A stretch of 64,000 nucleotides of DNA from Dipteris shenzhenensis (taxonomy: Eukaryota; Polypodiophyta; Polypodiopsida; Gleicheniales), in the NCBI GenBank assembly GCA_047967505.1, contig CM106538.1; one strand, given 5' to 3'. Under the pieces are notes generated by a model, which did not search any database, was not told the DNA's origin, and saw nothing but the letters and a program-made list of their open reading frames with translations. Of this stretch, positions 19,400 through 30,610 are shown piece after piece. The translations under genes and the position numbers were made by a program. Each line of letters begins with the position of its first letter. Position 1 is the stretch's first letter.

Positions 19400-20905
19400 C
19401 AATGTACCCGCAAGTGAACTTAATTTTTTGGTCTAATGCCAAGTCGATGAAGATGCCTCTCCAGCAAGTCTCTTTCAAGAGCCTTTGTGAAGATGTCCGC
19501 AGCATTCTCTGTAGTCGAACAATACACCAAGTTGACCTCTCCATCCATGATGAGCTCACATACAAAGTGATATTGAATCTCAATGTGTTTTGTGCGAGCA
19601 TGGAACATAGGGTTCTTTGCAATCGCCATGAAACTTTGATTGTCACATGATAACTACATAGGCTTGTTCTGCACTGCACCCATGTCCCCCAGAATCCTCC
19701 TCAACCACACTGCCTCGCAAGAAGCAAAGCATGCTGATTTTTTTTACTCAGCCTCGGTAGAAGAAAGAGCAACTGTGGATTGCTTCTTGCTGACCCATGA
19801 CACAGCTCCAGATCCAAGTGAAACAGTGACCTGTCACTGATCTCCTGCTGTCCACGTCTCCTGCCCAATCCGAGTCACAGGATCCAGTCAAGATGTTGCC
19901 CTTGGTATAGGTGATGCCATAATCAAGTGTGCCTTTGATGTATTTCAGCACCCACATCCCTGCCCTCCAATGGTTCTCCCGAGGCGTATTGAAAAACCTG
20001 CTTAGTACACCAGTCGCAAAGCTGATGTTCGACTGTGTGTTGCACAAGTAAATCGAACTACCCACAAGTCTTCTGTACTTCGCTTCATCCACCAGTGGTG
20101 ATGAATCCTCGGTTGAGAGCTTCACGTCAACCTCCATAGGGGTACCAATTGTCTTGCACTCAGCCATGCCAAATGCCTTTAGTATCTCTCCAACATACTT
20201 CAGTTGTGAAATGAAGATCTGTTTCGGCTCTTGCCAAACTTCAATCTCCAAACAGAAATGCATCAGTCCGAGGTCTGTCATTTTAAACTCTCTTCCTAGC
20301 AAATGCTTTGTCTGCAAGATCTTCTCTTCATGGTTCCCTATTATGACAAGGTCATCCACATAAAGGACCACGATCATACACCTGCCTCCTTCTCTGAAGA
20401 TATACAAATTTGCATCTGATGGGCTCCTCCTGAACTCGTTTTGTAGAAAGAAGGCATCAATTCATTAGTACCATGCTCGTGGGGCATGTTTCAGCTCGTA
20501 AAGTACCTTCTTTAGTTTATAGACTTTACCTTTTGAACTGGGGATCACAAAACTTGGTGGTTGTTCCACATATACCTCCTCCTTGAGATCCCCATTCAGA
20601 AAGGCGGATTTTACATCCATCTGAAACACGGGCCAACTTCCCTGGGTAGCTAAAGCCAAAACACTATGAATTGTGGTTAGTTGAGCTGTGGGAGCAAAAG
20701 TATCCTGATAATCAAAACCATGTACTTGTGCAAATCCTTTTGCCACGAGCTGAGCCTTGTACTTATCCAACGTGCCATCGGACTTGTACTTGGTCTTGTA
20801 CACCCACTTGGTGCCAATTACCTTGCGTTTTGGTGTACGATCCACAAGGTCCCAAGTGTTGTTCTTCATTATGGAGCCATACTCTGACTGCATAGCCTCC
20901 ATCCA
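19400..20905 (-). pseudogene. Ty1/copia element 1: reverse transcriptase and RNase H
   Basis: The minus strand shows RT from about 20902 (WDLVDRTPKRKVIGTKWVYK, AFAPTAQ-type motif, [31 protein letters not shown]), a stop, then VVLYVDDLVIIGNHEE (the YVDD active site) and FLEIEVWQEPKQIFISQLKY. RNase H follows to about 19420 (CDSDWAGDVDSRRSVTG; RTKHIEIQYHFV; ADIFTKAL). Reverse transcription of the element RNA is the known role. Several stops and shifts at about 20460 and 19750 break it. It is nearly the same family as 62082-64000. Confidence 0.92.
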
Positions 20906-21199
20906 CCTATCATCACCTTGTGCCTCTTCAAGACACTTGGGTTCATCACTTCTGTCATCAAAGCATAGTTGACCAAGTCTTCGTGCGCTCTTCTTTGCTC
21001 CTCTAATCTCTTGGACTGGCGGTGTTCGGATGGTTCCTCCTCAATGGCTGGAGGTTCTCTGCCATTCAAAAGCTGCTTTACCCACTTCGGGAATGGCTTT
21101 TGCAGTTGTGGTTCTGTAGGCTCTTCTTCATCTTCTTTATCTTGAATCCTTCCAAGCACCGTTGGGGGAGTTCGGTCTGTTGGTGGTGGTGGTACTGGA

Positions 21200-22322
21200 T
21201 GGATATCCTAGTCCTAGTTGTCTAGGAAGGAAGCATCCTCCTTCAATTGATGCGGCTGTTCTAAGAAGACCACATCGCAACTTACTATTACCTTCTTGGT
21301 AACAGGGTTATAGAGATGGTAACCCTTCACCTCTTCACTGTAGCCCAAGAAAATACACTTTCGGCTCTTTCGGTTCCCATTTGGTCATGTTAGCATCAGG
21401 GACATGCACAAAATAGTCACATCCAAAAACTTTGAAATGTGCAACTGAAGGTTTCTTACTAGAAAAGGCCTATAGTGGAGTCATCCCATTCACAGCTTTC
21501 GTATAGCTACAATTTAGAATGTAAACTGTACTGTTATATGCTTCAGCCCAGAAAGTCTTTGGCAAATCTTTCCCTTTCATCATACTCCTGCCCATTTCAC
21601 AGATGACGCGCATCTTGCATTCTGCTACTCCATTTTGCTGTGATGTATGTGGCGGGGGTTTCTGCCTCTTAATCCCATGACTTTTGCAGTAACTCTCGAA
21701 TTCAGTTGATGTGAACTCTCCACCTCTGTCTGATCTCAATTTCTTCACCTTCTTCCCCGTTTCTTTCTCGACCATTACATGCCATTCCTTGAACTTACTA
21801 AAAGCCTGGTCTTTAGTCTTTAGGAAGTATATCGATATCCTTCTACTGTAGTCATCGATCATCATCATGAAGTAGTAGGAACCACCCAAAGCTTCCGTCT
21901 CCATCTGTTTGCAGAGGTTCATGTGAACGAGCTCTAGAGGAGCCTTTGCCCTGTTGGCCTCTTTAGGAAAGGGCTGTCAATGCTGCTTGCCCATCATGCA
22001 AGCTTCACATACATCGGGCAGATCTGAAATTTTTGGTAGGTTTGCAATCATTCTACTTTTATGCATCTCCTTCAAAGAACTAAGGTTTAGATGACCAAAC
22101 CTCTCATGCCACAGCTTCTTGTTCCTTCACATCGGCTCGAGCACTGAAAGCTGAGAGTTCGTAGATGTTGTTGTGCCATGTACCTTTACCAATGACCTTT
22201 CCTTGAAGATCCAAGATCTGTGCAACATTCTTATAGAATTGAACTTTGAGGTCCCGATCCGTGATCACAGAAATGGACAACAAGTTCCTCTTGATATCTG
22301 GCACATAAAGAACATCGCACAA
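21200..22322 (-). pseudogene. Ty1/copia element 1: integrase
   Basis: From 22322 leftward: the GAG-pre-integrase region (LCDVLYVPDIKRNLLSISVI), then the integrase core at 21470-21922 (MIDDYSRRISIYFLKTKDQA, KKLRSDRGGEFTSTEFESYC, PPPHTSQQNGVAE), then a C-terminal region with KWEPKESRKCIFLGY near 21340. The first catalytic Asp, expected in an H-T-D-L type motif, is Asn here (LVHMNLCKQ), which would kill strand transfer. The second Asp (RSDRGGEF) and the final Glu (NGVAE) are present. Linker sequence to the RT is proline- and glutamate-rich. Confidence 0.9.
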
Positions 22323-24325
22323 CTATTTTACAACTCCATCTGACTTGAGAGCAATCGTACCTTTTCCTTTTGCTGGACATTTTGCATCATTGCCGACTGC
22401 TACCAGGATGTCATTCCCTACCGGCTGTAGAGAGGTATACCAATCCTTCCGATTGGTCATCTGGCATGATGCACCACTGTCAATGATCCAAGGTTCATCC
22501 GCAGGTACATGAACTGCCTCCGTGCAAATCTCCTCAATTGCTACGAACATCTCTATTGGTGCTGCCTGCGTGCTATTGCTGGACTCTTTCTTTACTCTGT
22601 TCTTCTCATCTGCAATCTTCTTTCGGCACTCATTCTGCTTGTGCCCTGACTTGTTGCAATAGAATCACTTTATCTTCTTCTTTCTCTTTTTATCTTCAGA
22701 AGAAGATGGGTTACCAGAGTCCTTATCCTTACCTTTCTTTGATCCAACGTAGAAAGCCAAATCTTCTCCAGTCCTCATCTTTTGACGCATCTCCTCCTCT
22801 AGAAGCATCGCTCTAAAATCCTCAAAGTTGAGGGGCGGATTTCTATTCTGTGTATTCAGCGTCGTAAGAAGACCGTCGTACTTTGGTGGGAGAATCCGTA
22901 TACACCTTCGTGCTAGATTCTCGCTGGTGATGGTGATGCCAATCGCAGTCATCTAATCGCGCAGATTCTTCACCTTGGTGATGAACTTCTTTGCCACTTC
23001 AGACTCAAACAATTTCTCGTTTGTGAGTTGAGTCTCCAGATTCTGAATCCGCGTTTGATTCGTGGTCTCATACTGATTTTTCAAGACCGTCCATGCCTCC
23101 TCCACTATGGTGACATGTTGAATTAATGCCATGATAGAATCACTTACACTGCAGACAATAGAACACAGTGCATCTGCATTTCTTCTTGTCCATGCAAGAA
23201 TCTCATCTACAGTTGGTACTATCTATTGTCCTGCATTGGCTGGATCCAGTCTCGCAACCGGCCTCACGTCCACCCTATTAGCAGTGTCTCAAAAATACCT
23301 ATTTCATTAATTTTAGACTTTTTCTGTTGTTTTTGGACAAAGACCAAAAATCCTTCCCAAATGAAAAGTTTACTTTGTGAAAATATCCTTTCCAAATCAA
23401 AATTTTACTTTCTGAAAATATTCTTCCCAAATCAAAAGCTCACTTTGTGGCACTATCATATTCACATAAAAATCTTGTTTTTTCAATCTATACTTTTGCA
23501 CCAACAGGTTGTAAGGAGAGTCTGTGAGGAGATTCGAAACAGGTTGTGAGGAGAGTTTGTGAGGAGATTTGCGATGCTAGCCCTAGTTACGCATGGCCTG
23601 CAAGTTTAAAGTCTGCTTGTTTTCATGAAGCCAATGCCATAGTAGGCACTTTCAAGGACATATGCTCTCTCTAATGACTTAATAGTTAAGTGATGGAAAT
23701 TTAATTCCATAGAGACTTATGTGTTTTCTAAAGTAACTGTAATAGACAAGAAATGAAACTACAGTTCCACAAAGACTTTTTGGCTCTCTAATGTAAAGTT
23801 GTAATAGACAAGAGAGACAAAGATGAGATCTTCTAGGCTGAGCTAATGGAAGGTGTTTTTTAACACCATATGGCTTTGAACTATATGATCTACTTCTTGT
23901 ACAAATGTGTCATGCTTTTTTTTAAATGTACTCTAGCTTTAATAACATGTCACGCTATTTTTTCTGATTTGATTTTTTAAAATCTTACTTTTTGTCTCTT
24001 TTAACAATGTGATGTCCTCTTTTTTTAATGTACTCTAGTTTTAATAACATGTCACGTCATTTTTTCTAATTTGATTTTTTAAAATCTTACTTTTGTCTCA
24101 AAGTTTTGTTTTATAAGAGCCTCTTTTTTTAAAATGCTTTATCCAAAATTATCTCACAAAATGAATTTGGACAGTGCACCACTCCAAAATTAATGAAATA
24201 GGTGTTCAAAGCTCATATGTGCTTAGGATGGTCTTCATCTTAAACTTCCAGAGTGGATAGTTAGAGCCGTCTAACTTTTCGCTTTCGTCGAACGGTGGGA
24301 TTTGCAGTCTTGCAGGCTGGGCCAT
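22323..24325 (-). pseudogene. Ty1/copia element 1: gag and protease (interrupted by a TIR element)
   Basis: Gag starts with an ATG at 24323-24325 (MAQPARLQIPPFDE, KLDGSNYPLWKFKMKTI), is interrupted at 24205-23294 by the 912-bp TIR element, and resumes (VDEILAWTRRNADAL, IVEEAWTVLKNQYETTNQTR, RILPPKYDGLLTTLN). A zinc knuckle (FYCNKSGHKQNEC) has its first Cys changed to a TGA stop near 22667. The protease has PWIIDSGASCQMT with the active-site DSG. Gag packages the RNA; the protease cuts the polyprotein. Stops at the knuckle and before the pre-integrase region, plus a TGA beside the insertion, mark decay. Confidence 0.88.
23294..24205. mobile_element. 912-bp non-autonomous TIR element inside copia gag
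   Basis: The ends carry inverted repeats with an exact 18-bp core, ACCTATTTCATTAATTTT (23297-23314), and its complement (24186-24203). The flanks are a 5-bp direct repeat TCAAA (23289-23293 and 24206-24210). Removing the element and one TCAAA rejoins the gag frame. Inside are three degenerate copies of about 37 bp (23350-23450), a 35-bp duplication (about 23507-23575) and two 102-bp copies (from 23926 and 24028). No transposase ORF, so the superfamily is open. Confidence 0.8.
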
Positions 24326-24383
24326 CTCTCACAATCTACTTGCAAATAGAAATACACTACCAAATCTTCTTGCTAGAGTCCAA

Positions 24384-24395
24384 GCTCTAATACCA
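24384..24395 (-). other. Primer binding site of copia element 1
   Basis: On the minus strand TGGTATTAGAGC directly follows the LTR end. It differs at one position (C to T) from the sequence complementary to the initiator Met tRNA 3' end used by most plant copia elements. Confidence 0.88.
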
Positions 24396-25122
24396 TGTTA
24401 GAAAATACCTAACAGAGGGTACGCATAGTGGAAGACTTATAGTAATGCCCAGGAGCTCACACAGTGTGCAGTGTGGGATGTGGAATCACAAACTTCTTTA
24501 CTTAATGTGCGTCACATAGATGTGCAGACTCATCAATAGACAATGAACCAGCCAGATAGAGAAACCACCAAAATATATATTTTCATCCACAACTATGGAC
24601 ACGATACAACGTCTATGCTCAACAGATAATAGGATCTCATATGTAAGAGAGAAAACAGATACTATGGAGGATCAAAAATTTGATTACTGTAGAACTGATA
24701 CAATAGATGGCGCTGCCTCCCAACCGTGCGCTCCTATGAAAGAAGCTTCGATGGCGAGCTGAAAACAGTAGAGTGTGAAGATAGTGGGAGAGAAGGAAGG
24801 AGTCTCACTTGCGGCTTTCTCACATACACAATGGGGGAATACACACAAAGGTGGCTGAAAATAGTTTTCCTCTTCTTAGTTCTGAAAGCCAAAAGAGCTC
24901 TAGTACAAAGAAATAGAAGAACCCTATATGTGGGTCTCAAACCAAACTCACCTAACTAAGGTGGCATATTAACTGAGCCACGAACTAGAGTACATAAGGA
25001 TAGCTGTCATCCAGCTATTATTCATGGGCGGTGAACCAACCGCATCTGCAGCTAACAAGTCGGTGACATAAATGCACAACAGTCACCTTGGCATATCACG
25101 AGTGGAGCTCAATATCTCAACA
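24396..25122 (-). mobile_element. 727-bp LTR shared by two copia internal regions
   Basis: On the plus strand it runs TGTTAGAAAATACC to CTCAACA, with TG..CA ends. On its left is a PBS leading into element 1 gag. On its right is a polypurine tract (25123-25137) leading into element 3. It is thus a 5' LTR for one and a 3' LTR for the other. About 24604-24790 resembles 61346-61530, while the rest differs, so the families share only part of the LTR. Confidence 0.8.
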
Positions 25123-26128
25123 CTCCCCCTCGAGCTCAGTCCCAATTCCTGCACACCAAGTAGGTCTCTGAACTTGCACAGCTTCTTTGCGCCCAATGCC
25201 TTCATGAATATGTCAGCTACCTAATCCTCTGTGTTGACATAAACTAGATCAATAAGACCTAGTAAGACCTTCTCCTGCACATAGTGATAATGCACCTCAA
25301 TGTGCTTTGTTCTAGCATGATAGACCGGGTTATTTGCCAAGTGTATACTGCTCATGTTGTCATAATAAATGACAACTGGCCCATCTGTAGACTGATGCAT
25401 ATCATAAAGTATCTTATGCAATCAAGCTACCTCACATGCAGCCATTGCTGCACCCCTGTACTAAGCCTCTGTGCTCGACAAGGCAATTGTAGGCTATTTC
25501 TTGCTGCTCCAAGTGACTGCAACACTCCCAAAAGAGAACACATATCCACTGGTAGATTGTCTATCAAAAATACTACCAGCCCAATCAGCATCAGTGTATC
25601 CATGCAACTGTATCTGAACCCGAGCCTCATAAAATAGTCCATACTACAATGTGGACTTCACATACCTGAGTATGCGTCTAGCCACATCCAAATGCGGTTT
25701 CCTTGGAGCCTGCATAAACTGACTTACCAATCCAACAGCATAGCTCAAATCTGGCCTGGTAATAGTCATATAAATCAAACTTCCTACTATGTGTCTGTAC
25801 ATAGTAGGGTCTTCCAGAAGCTTACTTGCATCTATGCTCAGCTTCACATTCTGCTCCAAAGGAACTGAAATAGGCTTACAGCCTGTCATCCCATATTTGG
25901 ACAGCATGTCCAATCCAAACTACCTCTGCAAGAGCTATATCCCACTTGATGTTCTAATCACCTCAATGCCCAAGAAATATCACAGCTCTCCCAAATCCTT
26001 CATCTCAAACTTCTACTTCAATAGCATTTTCACATGAAGGATATCTTCATCACTATCACCTGTGATGATCAAATCATCAACATAGATGACAAGCAGCATA
26101 ATACCTTTCTTTGTTTTTCTTACACAAC
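25123..26128 (-). pseudogene. Ty1/copia element 3: RT end and RNase H fragment
   Basis: Read from 26128 leftward, the frame gives VIYVDDLIITGDSDEDILHV (YVDD), then KFEMKDLGELWYFLGIEV, DMLSKYGMTGCKPISVPLEQ, RRILRYVKSTL, then RNase H (YTDADWAGS, TIALSSTEA, RTKHIEVHYHYVQEK, ADIFMKALG). Stops occur at several sites. It is a different copia lineage from element 1. Everything upstream of the YVDD is gone, because the sequence abuts CACTA-B at about 26128. Confidence 0.9.
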
Positions 26129-28170
26129 CCCCACATTCTTGAAGATATGCATGGGATCCAAGAGATGATTGATTTGTAATTGACCCAAACAAGGAAGCTC
26201 GTGAAAGAGGATAGCCTCTTCATACCAAGAGGAGGCTCCTCTCCATTCTCCCTCCAAGCCTTAATCCAGTCACTTGCCTTCAAAGATGGTGGTGGTGGAT
26301 CAAGCTGGTCTTCACGTGCAAGATGGTCCAACAAAAGGTATCGAGCATGACCTTCATAAACCATTTTCCTCATTTGTTTGGAGTGTCATATATGCAAGCA
26401 CACTCAGACCCTTCCCACAAACATGATAAGCATGGTACCAACTTATTGCAAGTTTTGCATGCATGCATGAATGTGTTAGTATAAGACATATGCTAGAAAG
26501 AGAGTCATAAAAGTATCATTATACATGTAAAGATACAACCACGTACCTATGCACTCTCAATATCCTAGGTAGTCATGCATGGTCCACATTAAGATTCCCC
26601 TGACCAAAATGTCATTTGGTATGTCTAGGAGCTCTGGAAATATCAAAGACCCGTATGTCTCTCCATAAGATCTGTAACTCCTCTATCAAAGGTGCCACGT
26701 ACACATCCATATTTTTGGCCTTGTACTTCCCTAACACAAGTAGTGCAAGCATGAGGTGTCCCTTATTTATTGTTATCCATGGTGGGATATTGTAATTCAC
26801 GAAGACTATAGGCCATATCGACCAAGATGTCAAGCGTAACCCGAAAGGGTTCACAACGTCCATGGCAAGCCCAAGATGTAAGTTGCGTGGCTCCCTCGCA
26901 AAGTTTGTCCACACTAATTATTTATGTGCTTCCAAGCAACACAATCTGCAAGAATCCTCAATGTGTCATAAGTGGACCAATGTGTAGCATGCACCAAGTC
27001 ATCAACTCTGCTATGGATTCACATCAGAACATGTGATACATTCTAGCAATGATGGAAAAGTGTCTCAAGGTCTTTACTGGGATCTGATCACCTTGCAAGT
27101 CATCTCTATATCGTTGTTTCCCACACTACGGACAACTAACCAAATCTGCACGCTCACGACGAAAGAGAATACAATCATTATGACAAGGCATGGATGGTAT
27201 CATAATCCACACCCATCGTTGTCAGCATCTTCTTCTCTTCATCTCTTGATGCAAGCATGGTATTTGGTGTAGGCAACATCTTCTGGAGCAACTCATTACA
27301 ATTCAAACATACATATGCTTCCAATAATGAGAAACTATGATGATTCTCAAAACAATCAAGATCCAAATTGAGATAAATTATGTGCTAATTTCATTAAGGC
27401 CAAGACACTTGTATCGAACCACCCATACTTTGTTTATAGATTTAAGATTGAGAGACAAGCCCATAGTTTTGACATCCCAGCACCCTCATATAACCGTGTT
27501 GATTGCAACTCTCGCACTTAGTGCCCTCGGGGGGTGCACTACTAAGAAACCCTAAGTATCACATGCGTTCAAATGGTATTAAAAAAACCCCTCAAGTAAA
27601 ATTTCTCCCACAATAAAAATACTCCTCTTTACTTATGACCTAAGTGATTTTTTTCAAAAATCGAATTAAAAAGCCCCTCTTGTTATTGTAATCCTATTAC
27701 ATTTTTTCAAAAAGTTTGATTAAAATAACCCTCCTTTTGAATGCATGTGGTACATAATTTTTTTAGGTGAACTCCCGAGTTAATGCCCCTAAAAATAGAA
27801 TCCATCATGTCCACCATACCCTATCCGAGAGACTACTCTCTTGCTCAAAGTGTGAAGGTATACGCACGCTCTGCCATGCTCCTCAACTTGCCTCAAGGTT
27901 TTGTGTAAAAAATGCATGCAATATTAGTCATGAACTTAAATAGCGTTGACTTACCGATAATCCATCACCACCACCAATGGCTGATACTGGTGTGGGCTGC
28001 TTCCCATCCAGCCACAAGTGGTGCATGAAAATACAGCGTTGATGTCATACTTCTCACTTGCAATGAGTGCAAGGACAATACAACCTCTCGATAAGCCACT
28101 CCACACTCTCGAGCTTTGGCATACCATCTGACGAGCTTCCCCTTCCATCTATACACCTCTAAAATCACAA
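26129..28170 (-). pseudogene. tnpD: CACTA-B transposase (TNPD type), C-terminally truncated
   Basis: Blocks match CACTA-A one for one: 27951-28170 (GCIVLALIASEKYDINAVFS), a Gly/Trp block near 27380-27500 (YGWS-type region), 27178-27366 (cysteine/His block), 26612-26914 (DFAREPRNLHLGLAMD-type NFAREPRNLHLGLAMDVVNP, YNIPPWITINKGHLM, YVAPLIEELQILW) and 26129-26373 (VYEGHARYLLLDHLARED). The final DPMHIFKNV block of CACTA-A is only just begun before the copia junction. Frameshifts, stops and a 254-bp insertion near 27526 also break it. Confidence 0.85.
27526..27779. mobile_element. 254-bp hAT-like MITE in the CACTA-B transposase
   Basis: The ends are CTCGGGGGGTGCAC and the complement of GTGAACTCCCGAG. 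The flanks are an 8-bp direct repeat with one change (TTAGTGCC at 27518-27525, TTAATGCC at 27780-27787). CACTA-A lacks the insert at the matching site (TAGTGCCCCTAAAAATAG near 7914), giving an empty-site comparison. 8-bp duplications are typical of hAT elements. Confidence 0.78.
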
Positions 28171-28237
28171 CACAAAATGATTACAATCCAGTCAAGATAC
28201 AAAAGATAGCTTATTGTTAGTTTTTATGCTCTATTCG

Positions 28238-28319
28238 TCAGTATATACCAACTTTCAAGGATACATAGAGTCAGTATATATTGATTGTTTGGAAACAATA
28301 CAGTGTCGGTATATATCGA
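28238..28319. promoter_or_regulatory. Central palindrome array of CACTA-B
   Basis: Three copies of a TCGGTATATACCGAC-type word start at 28238, 28271 and 28305 (TCGGTATATATCGAC). They sit between the minus-strand transposase and the plus-strand leader, as in CACTA-A, and match the word of the right-end array of this element. Confidence 0.7.
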
Positions 28320-28329
28320 CACTGTAGCG

Positions 28330-28890
28330 CTAAAATGCCAAGATCCACATGGCCACCTCTCACAAATCTTTCGCAAAAAAACCCAAAGCCTTTCCTCCTT
28401 CCTCACCTTCGACAACCTCACCTTCCTCCAACCTCTTTCCCACAGTCCTCACCCCTACCCAGCCCCTCTCCTAACACTTGTGCTCCCTCTCCACCCTTCT
28501 ACCTCTCCTCATGTGAAAGGTCCTTTTCCAAGAAAGTGTGTCTATTTAAACAATGTAGGTTTTTTCCTTCCCCATTTTGTTTTATGAGTGTTAAAGCATG
28601 TTTCTCCTTGCATTGCTAAGACCATGCACTCATTTTCATGCTTTTTTTTCAGAGTTGAAGGACAAAAAACGAGATTTTGTGAAGGAAAGAAGGCTCACCT
28701 CATTTTTTTGGGTATTTCTCATGCTTTTCCTTGCTTTGCTTGCTTCGGGTGTTGTTTTGCGTCTCCTTTGCTTCTCCTTGTCTATCCTTTGTTCTCACGG
28801 AATGGTTTATTGCCCTCTTCTCCTCTTCCCTTGGTTTTGCATGACTAAAAGGAAACCGGCCAACCCTCAACCCTAAACTTTCAAGTAAGT
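28330..28890 (+). other. Leader of the CACTA-B plus-strand gene
   Basis: C-rich leader matching 8590-8900 of CACTA-A (shared CAGCCCCTCTCCTAACAC). A short open frame follows (about 28588-28848) with hydrophobic stretches but no known domain. Probably non-coding leader. Confidence 0.35.
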
Positions 28891-29029
28891 CATATCACCC
28901 CTTTTGTTTGTATTTTTTAATTTTGTTTTTCCACGGAATTCTCTGTGAGGCATTTGGGGTTGCAAGTACCATCTAATTACTCTTAAGCATTTTCCCTCTT
29001 TCCCTATTTTACTCACGTTGCCCTCTGAT

Positions 29030-30560
29030 TCCCATATACCTATCACATTCATAAGCATATGCATATTCAAATGCTTATTATGCATATACTTATGCATATG
29101 CCTGATGCCTTTGCCTTACCTTGCCTTGCCCTCTTCCCCTATCCTATCACTCATAAGCTTGCCCTTGCCTAAGCATATGCTTGCCTTGCTTTCTTCCCCT
29201 ATCCTATCACTCCTAAGCATTTTTCCTCTTTGCATTTCTGATGCCCTCTTTCCCTTGCTTATGCCCTGAATTCCCCTACCCTCTTACACTCATAAGCATA
29301 TGCATTTGTAAATTCAAATTTTTATGCTTATGCATGAGCATATGCTCATATGCTCATGCATATGCATATAAGCTCACTCATAAGCTCTCTTCCCCTATCC
29401 TATCACTCCTAAGCATTTTCTTATGCCCTCTTTCCTTGCTTATGCCCTCTTCCCTAATTCCCCTACCCTCTCACACTCATAAGCATATGCATTTGCGTAT
29501 GCAAATGCTTAATATTCTTATGCATGAGCATATGCTCATCACGAGGGATTCACGAGTAGTAATAAGGAGACGTCACCTACGTGCAATAAATATATGAAAA
29601 TTCCCCTTATCGACCTCTATTTATAGGACCTTACCTTATAAAATGTACCTTCCTTCCCTTATATAACCCCCCTCCCTTACACTCACGTGGTACCATACAA
29701 TAAACCCTAGTGGACCCCTTGGGATGCTCATATGCTCATGCATATGCATATAAGCATAAGGATAATCATATGCTTTCCCTCTCCCCTATTTCACTCATAA
29801 GCTCTCTTCCCCGATCCTATCACTCCTAAGCATTTGCATTGCCCTCTTTGCCTTGCTTATGCTCGTATGATCATGCATATGCATATAAGCATAAGCATAA
29901 TCATATGCTTTCACCCATAAGCCCTCTCCCCCTATCCTATGACTCCTAAGCATATGCCTTCTCCCCTATTTGCCCTCTTGCCTTCTCTTATGCCCTTTTC
30001 TCTAATTCCCCTATCCTATCACTTATAAGCTTTGCATATGCATATGCGAATGCTTACTATGCATATGTCCTTACATATGCATGATGCATATTCCCTTGCA
30101 TTTGCATGATGCATTTGCAAGATGCATATGCCTTGCCCTCTTTCCTTCCCTTATGCCGTCTTCCCTTATTCCCCTATCCTATCACTTATAAGCTTGCTCT
30201 TGCCTAAGCATATGCATATGCAAATGCTTATTATGCATAAGCATATGCATATGCATGATGCATACGCCCTTGCATTTGCATGATGCATATGCCTTGCCCT
30301 CTTTCCTTCCCTTATGCCATCTTCCCTAATCCCCCTATCCTATCACTTATAAGCTTGCCCTTTCCTAAGCATATGCATATGCAAATGCTTATTATGCATA
30401 AGCATATACATATGCCTTTGCATTTGCATGATGCATTTGCAAGATGCATATGCCTTGCTCTCTTGCCTTCCCTTATGCTCTCTTCCTCTAATTCCCATAC
30501 CAATCACACTCATGATGCATGTGCTTCATATACTCGTATCCATATGCATTTACATATGGT
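29030..30560. repeat. ATGC-rich satellite-like block of CACTA-B
   Basis: Dense words such as CATAAGCATATGCAT, ATGCATGATGCATATGCC and CCCCTATCCTATCACT alternate in irregular units (for example near 30010-30130, 30170-30290 and 30310-30450). It occupies the same place as the block in CACTA-A but has different unit structure. Interrupted by the MITE at 29540-29723. Confidence 0.85.
29540..29723. mobile_element. 184-bp hAT-like MITE
   Basis: It starts CACGAGGGATTCACGAG and ends with the complement of CCCAAGGGGTCCACTAG (12 of 17 matching). The 8-bp duplication ATGCTCAT is exact (29532-29539 and 29724-29731). The left end matches the left end of the 448-bp element at 46276 (CGAGGGATTCAC), so both belong to one family. 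Internal sequence has TATA-like TATTTATAGG and CACGTGG words but no ORF. Confidence 0.85.
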
Positions 30561-30610
30561 CGTCTTCCCCTTTATCTCATACCCCTATCACCCCTCCCTT
30601 TCATGTACAA

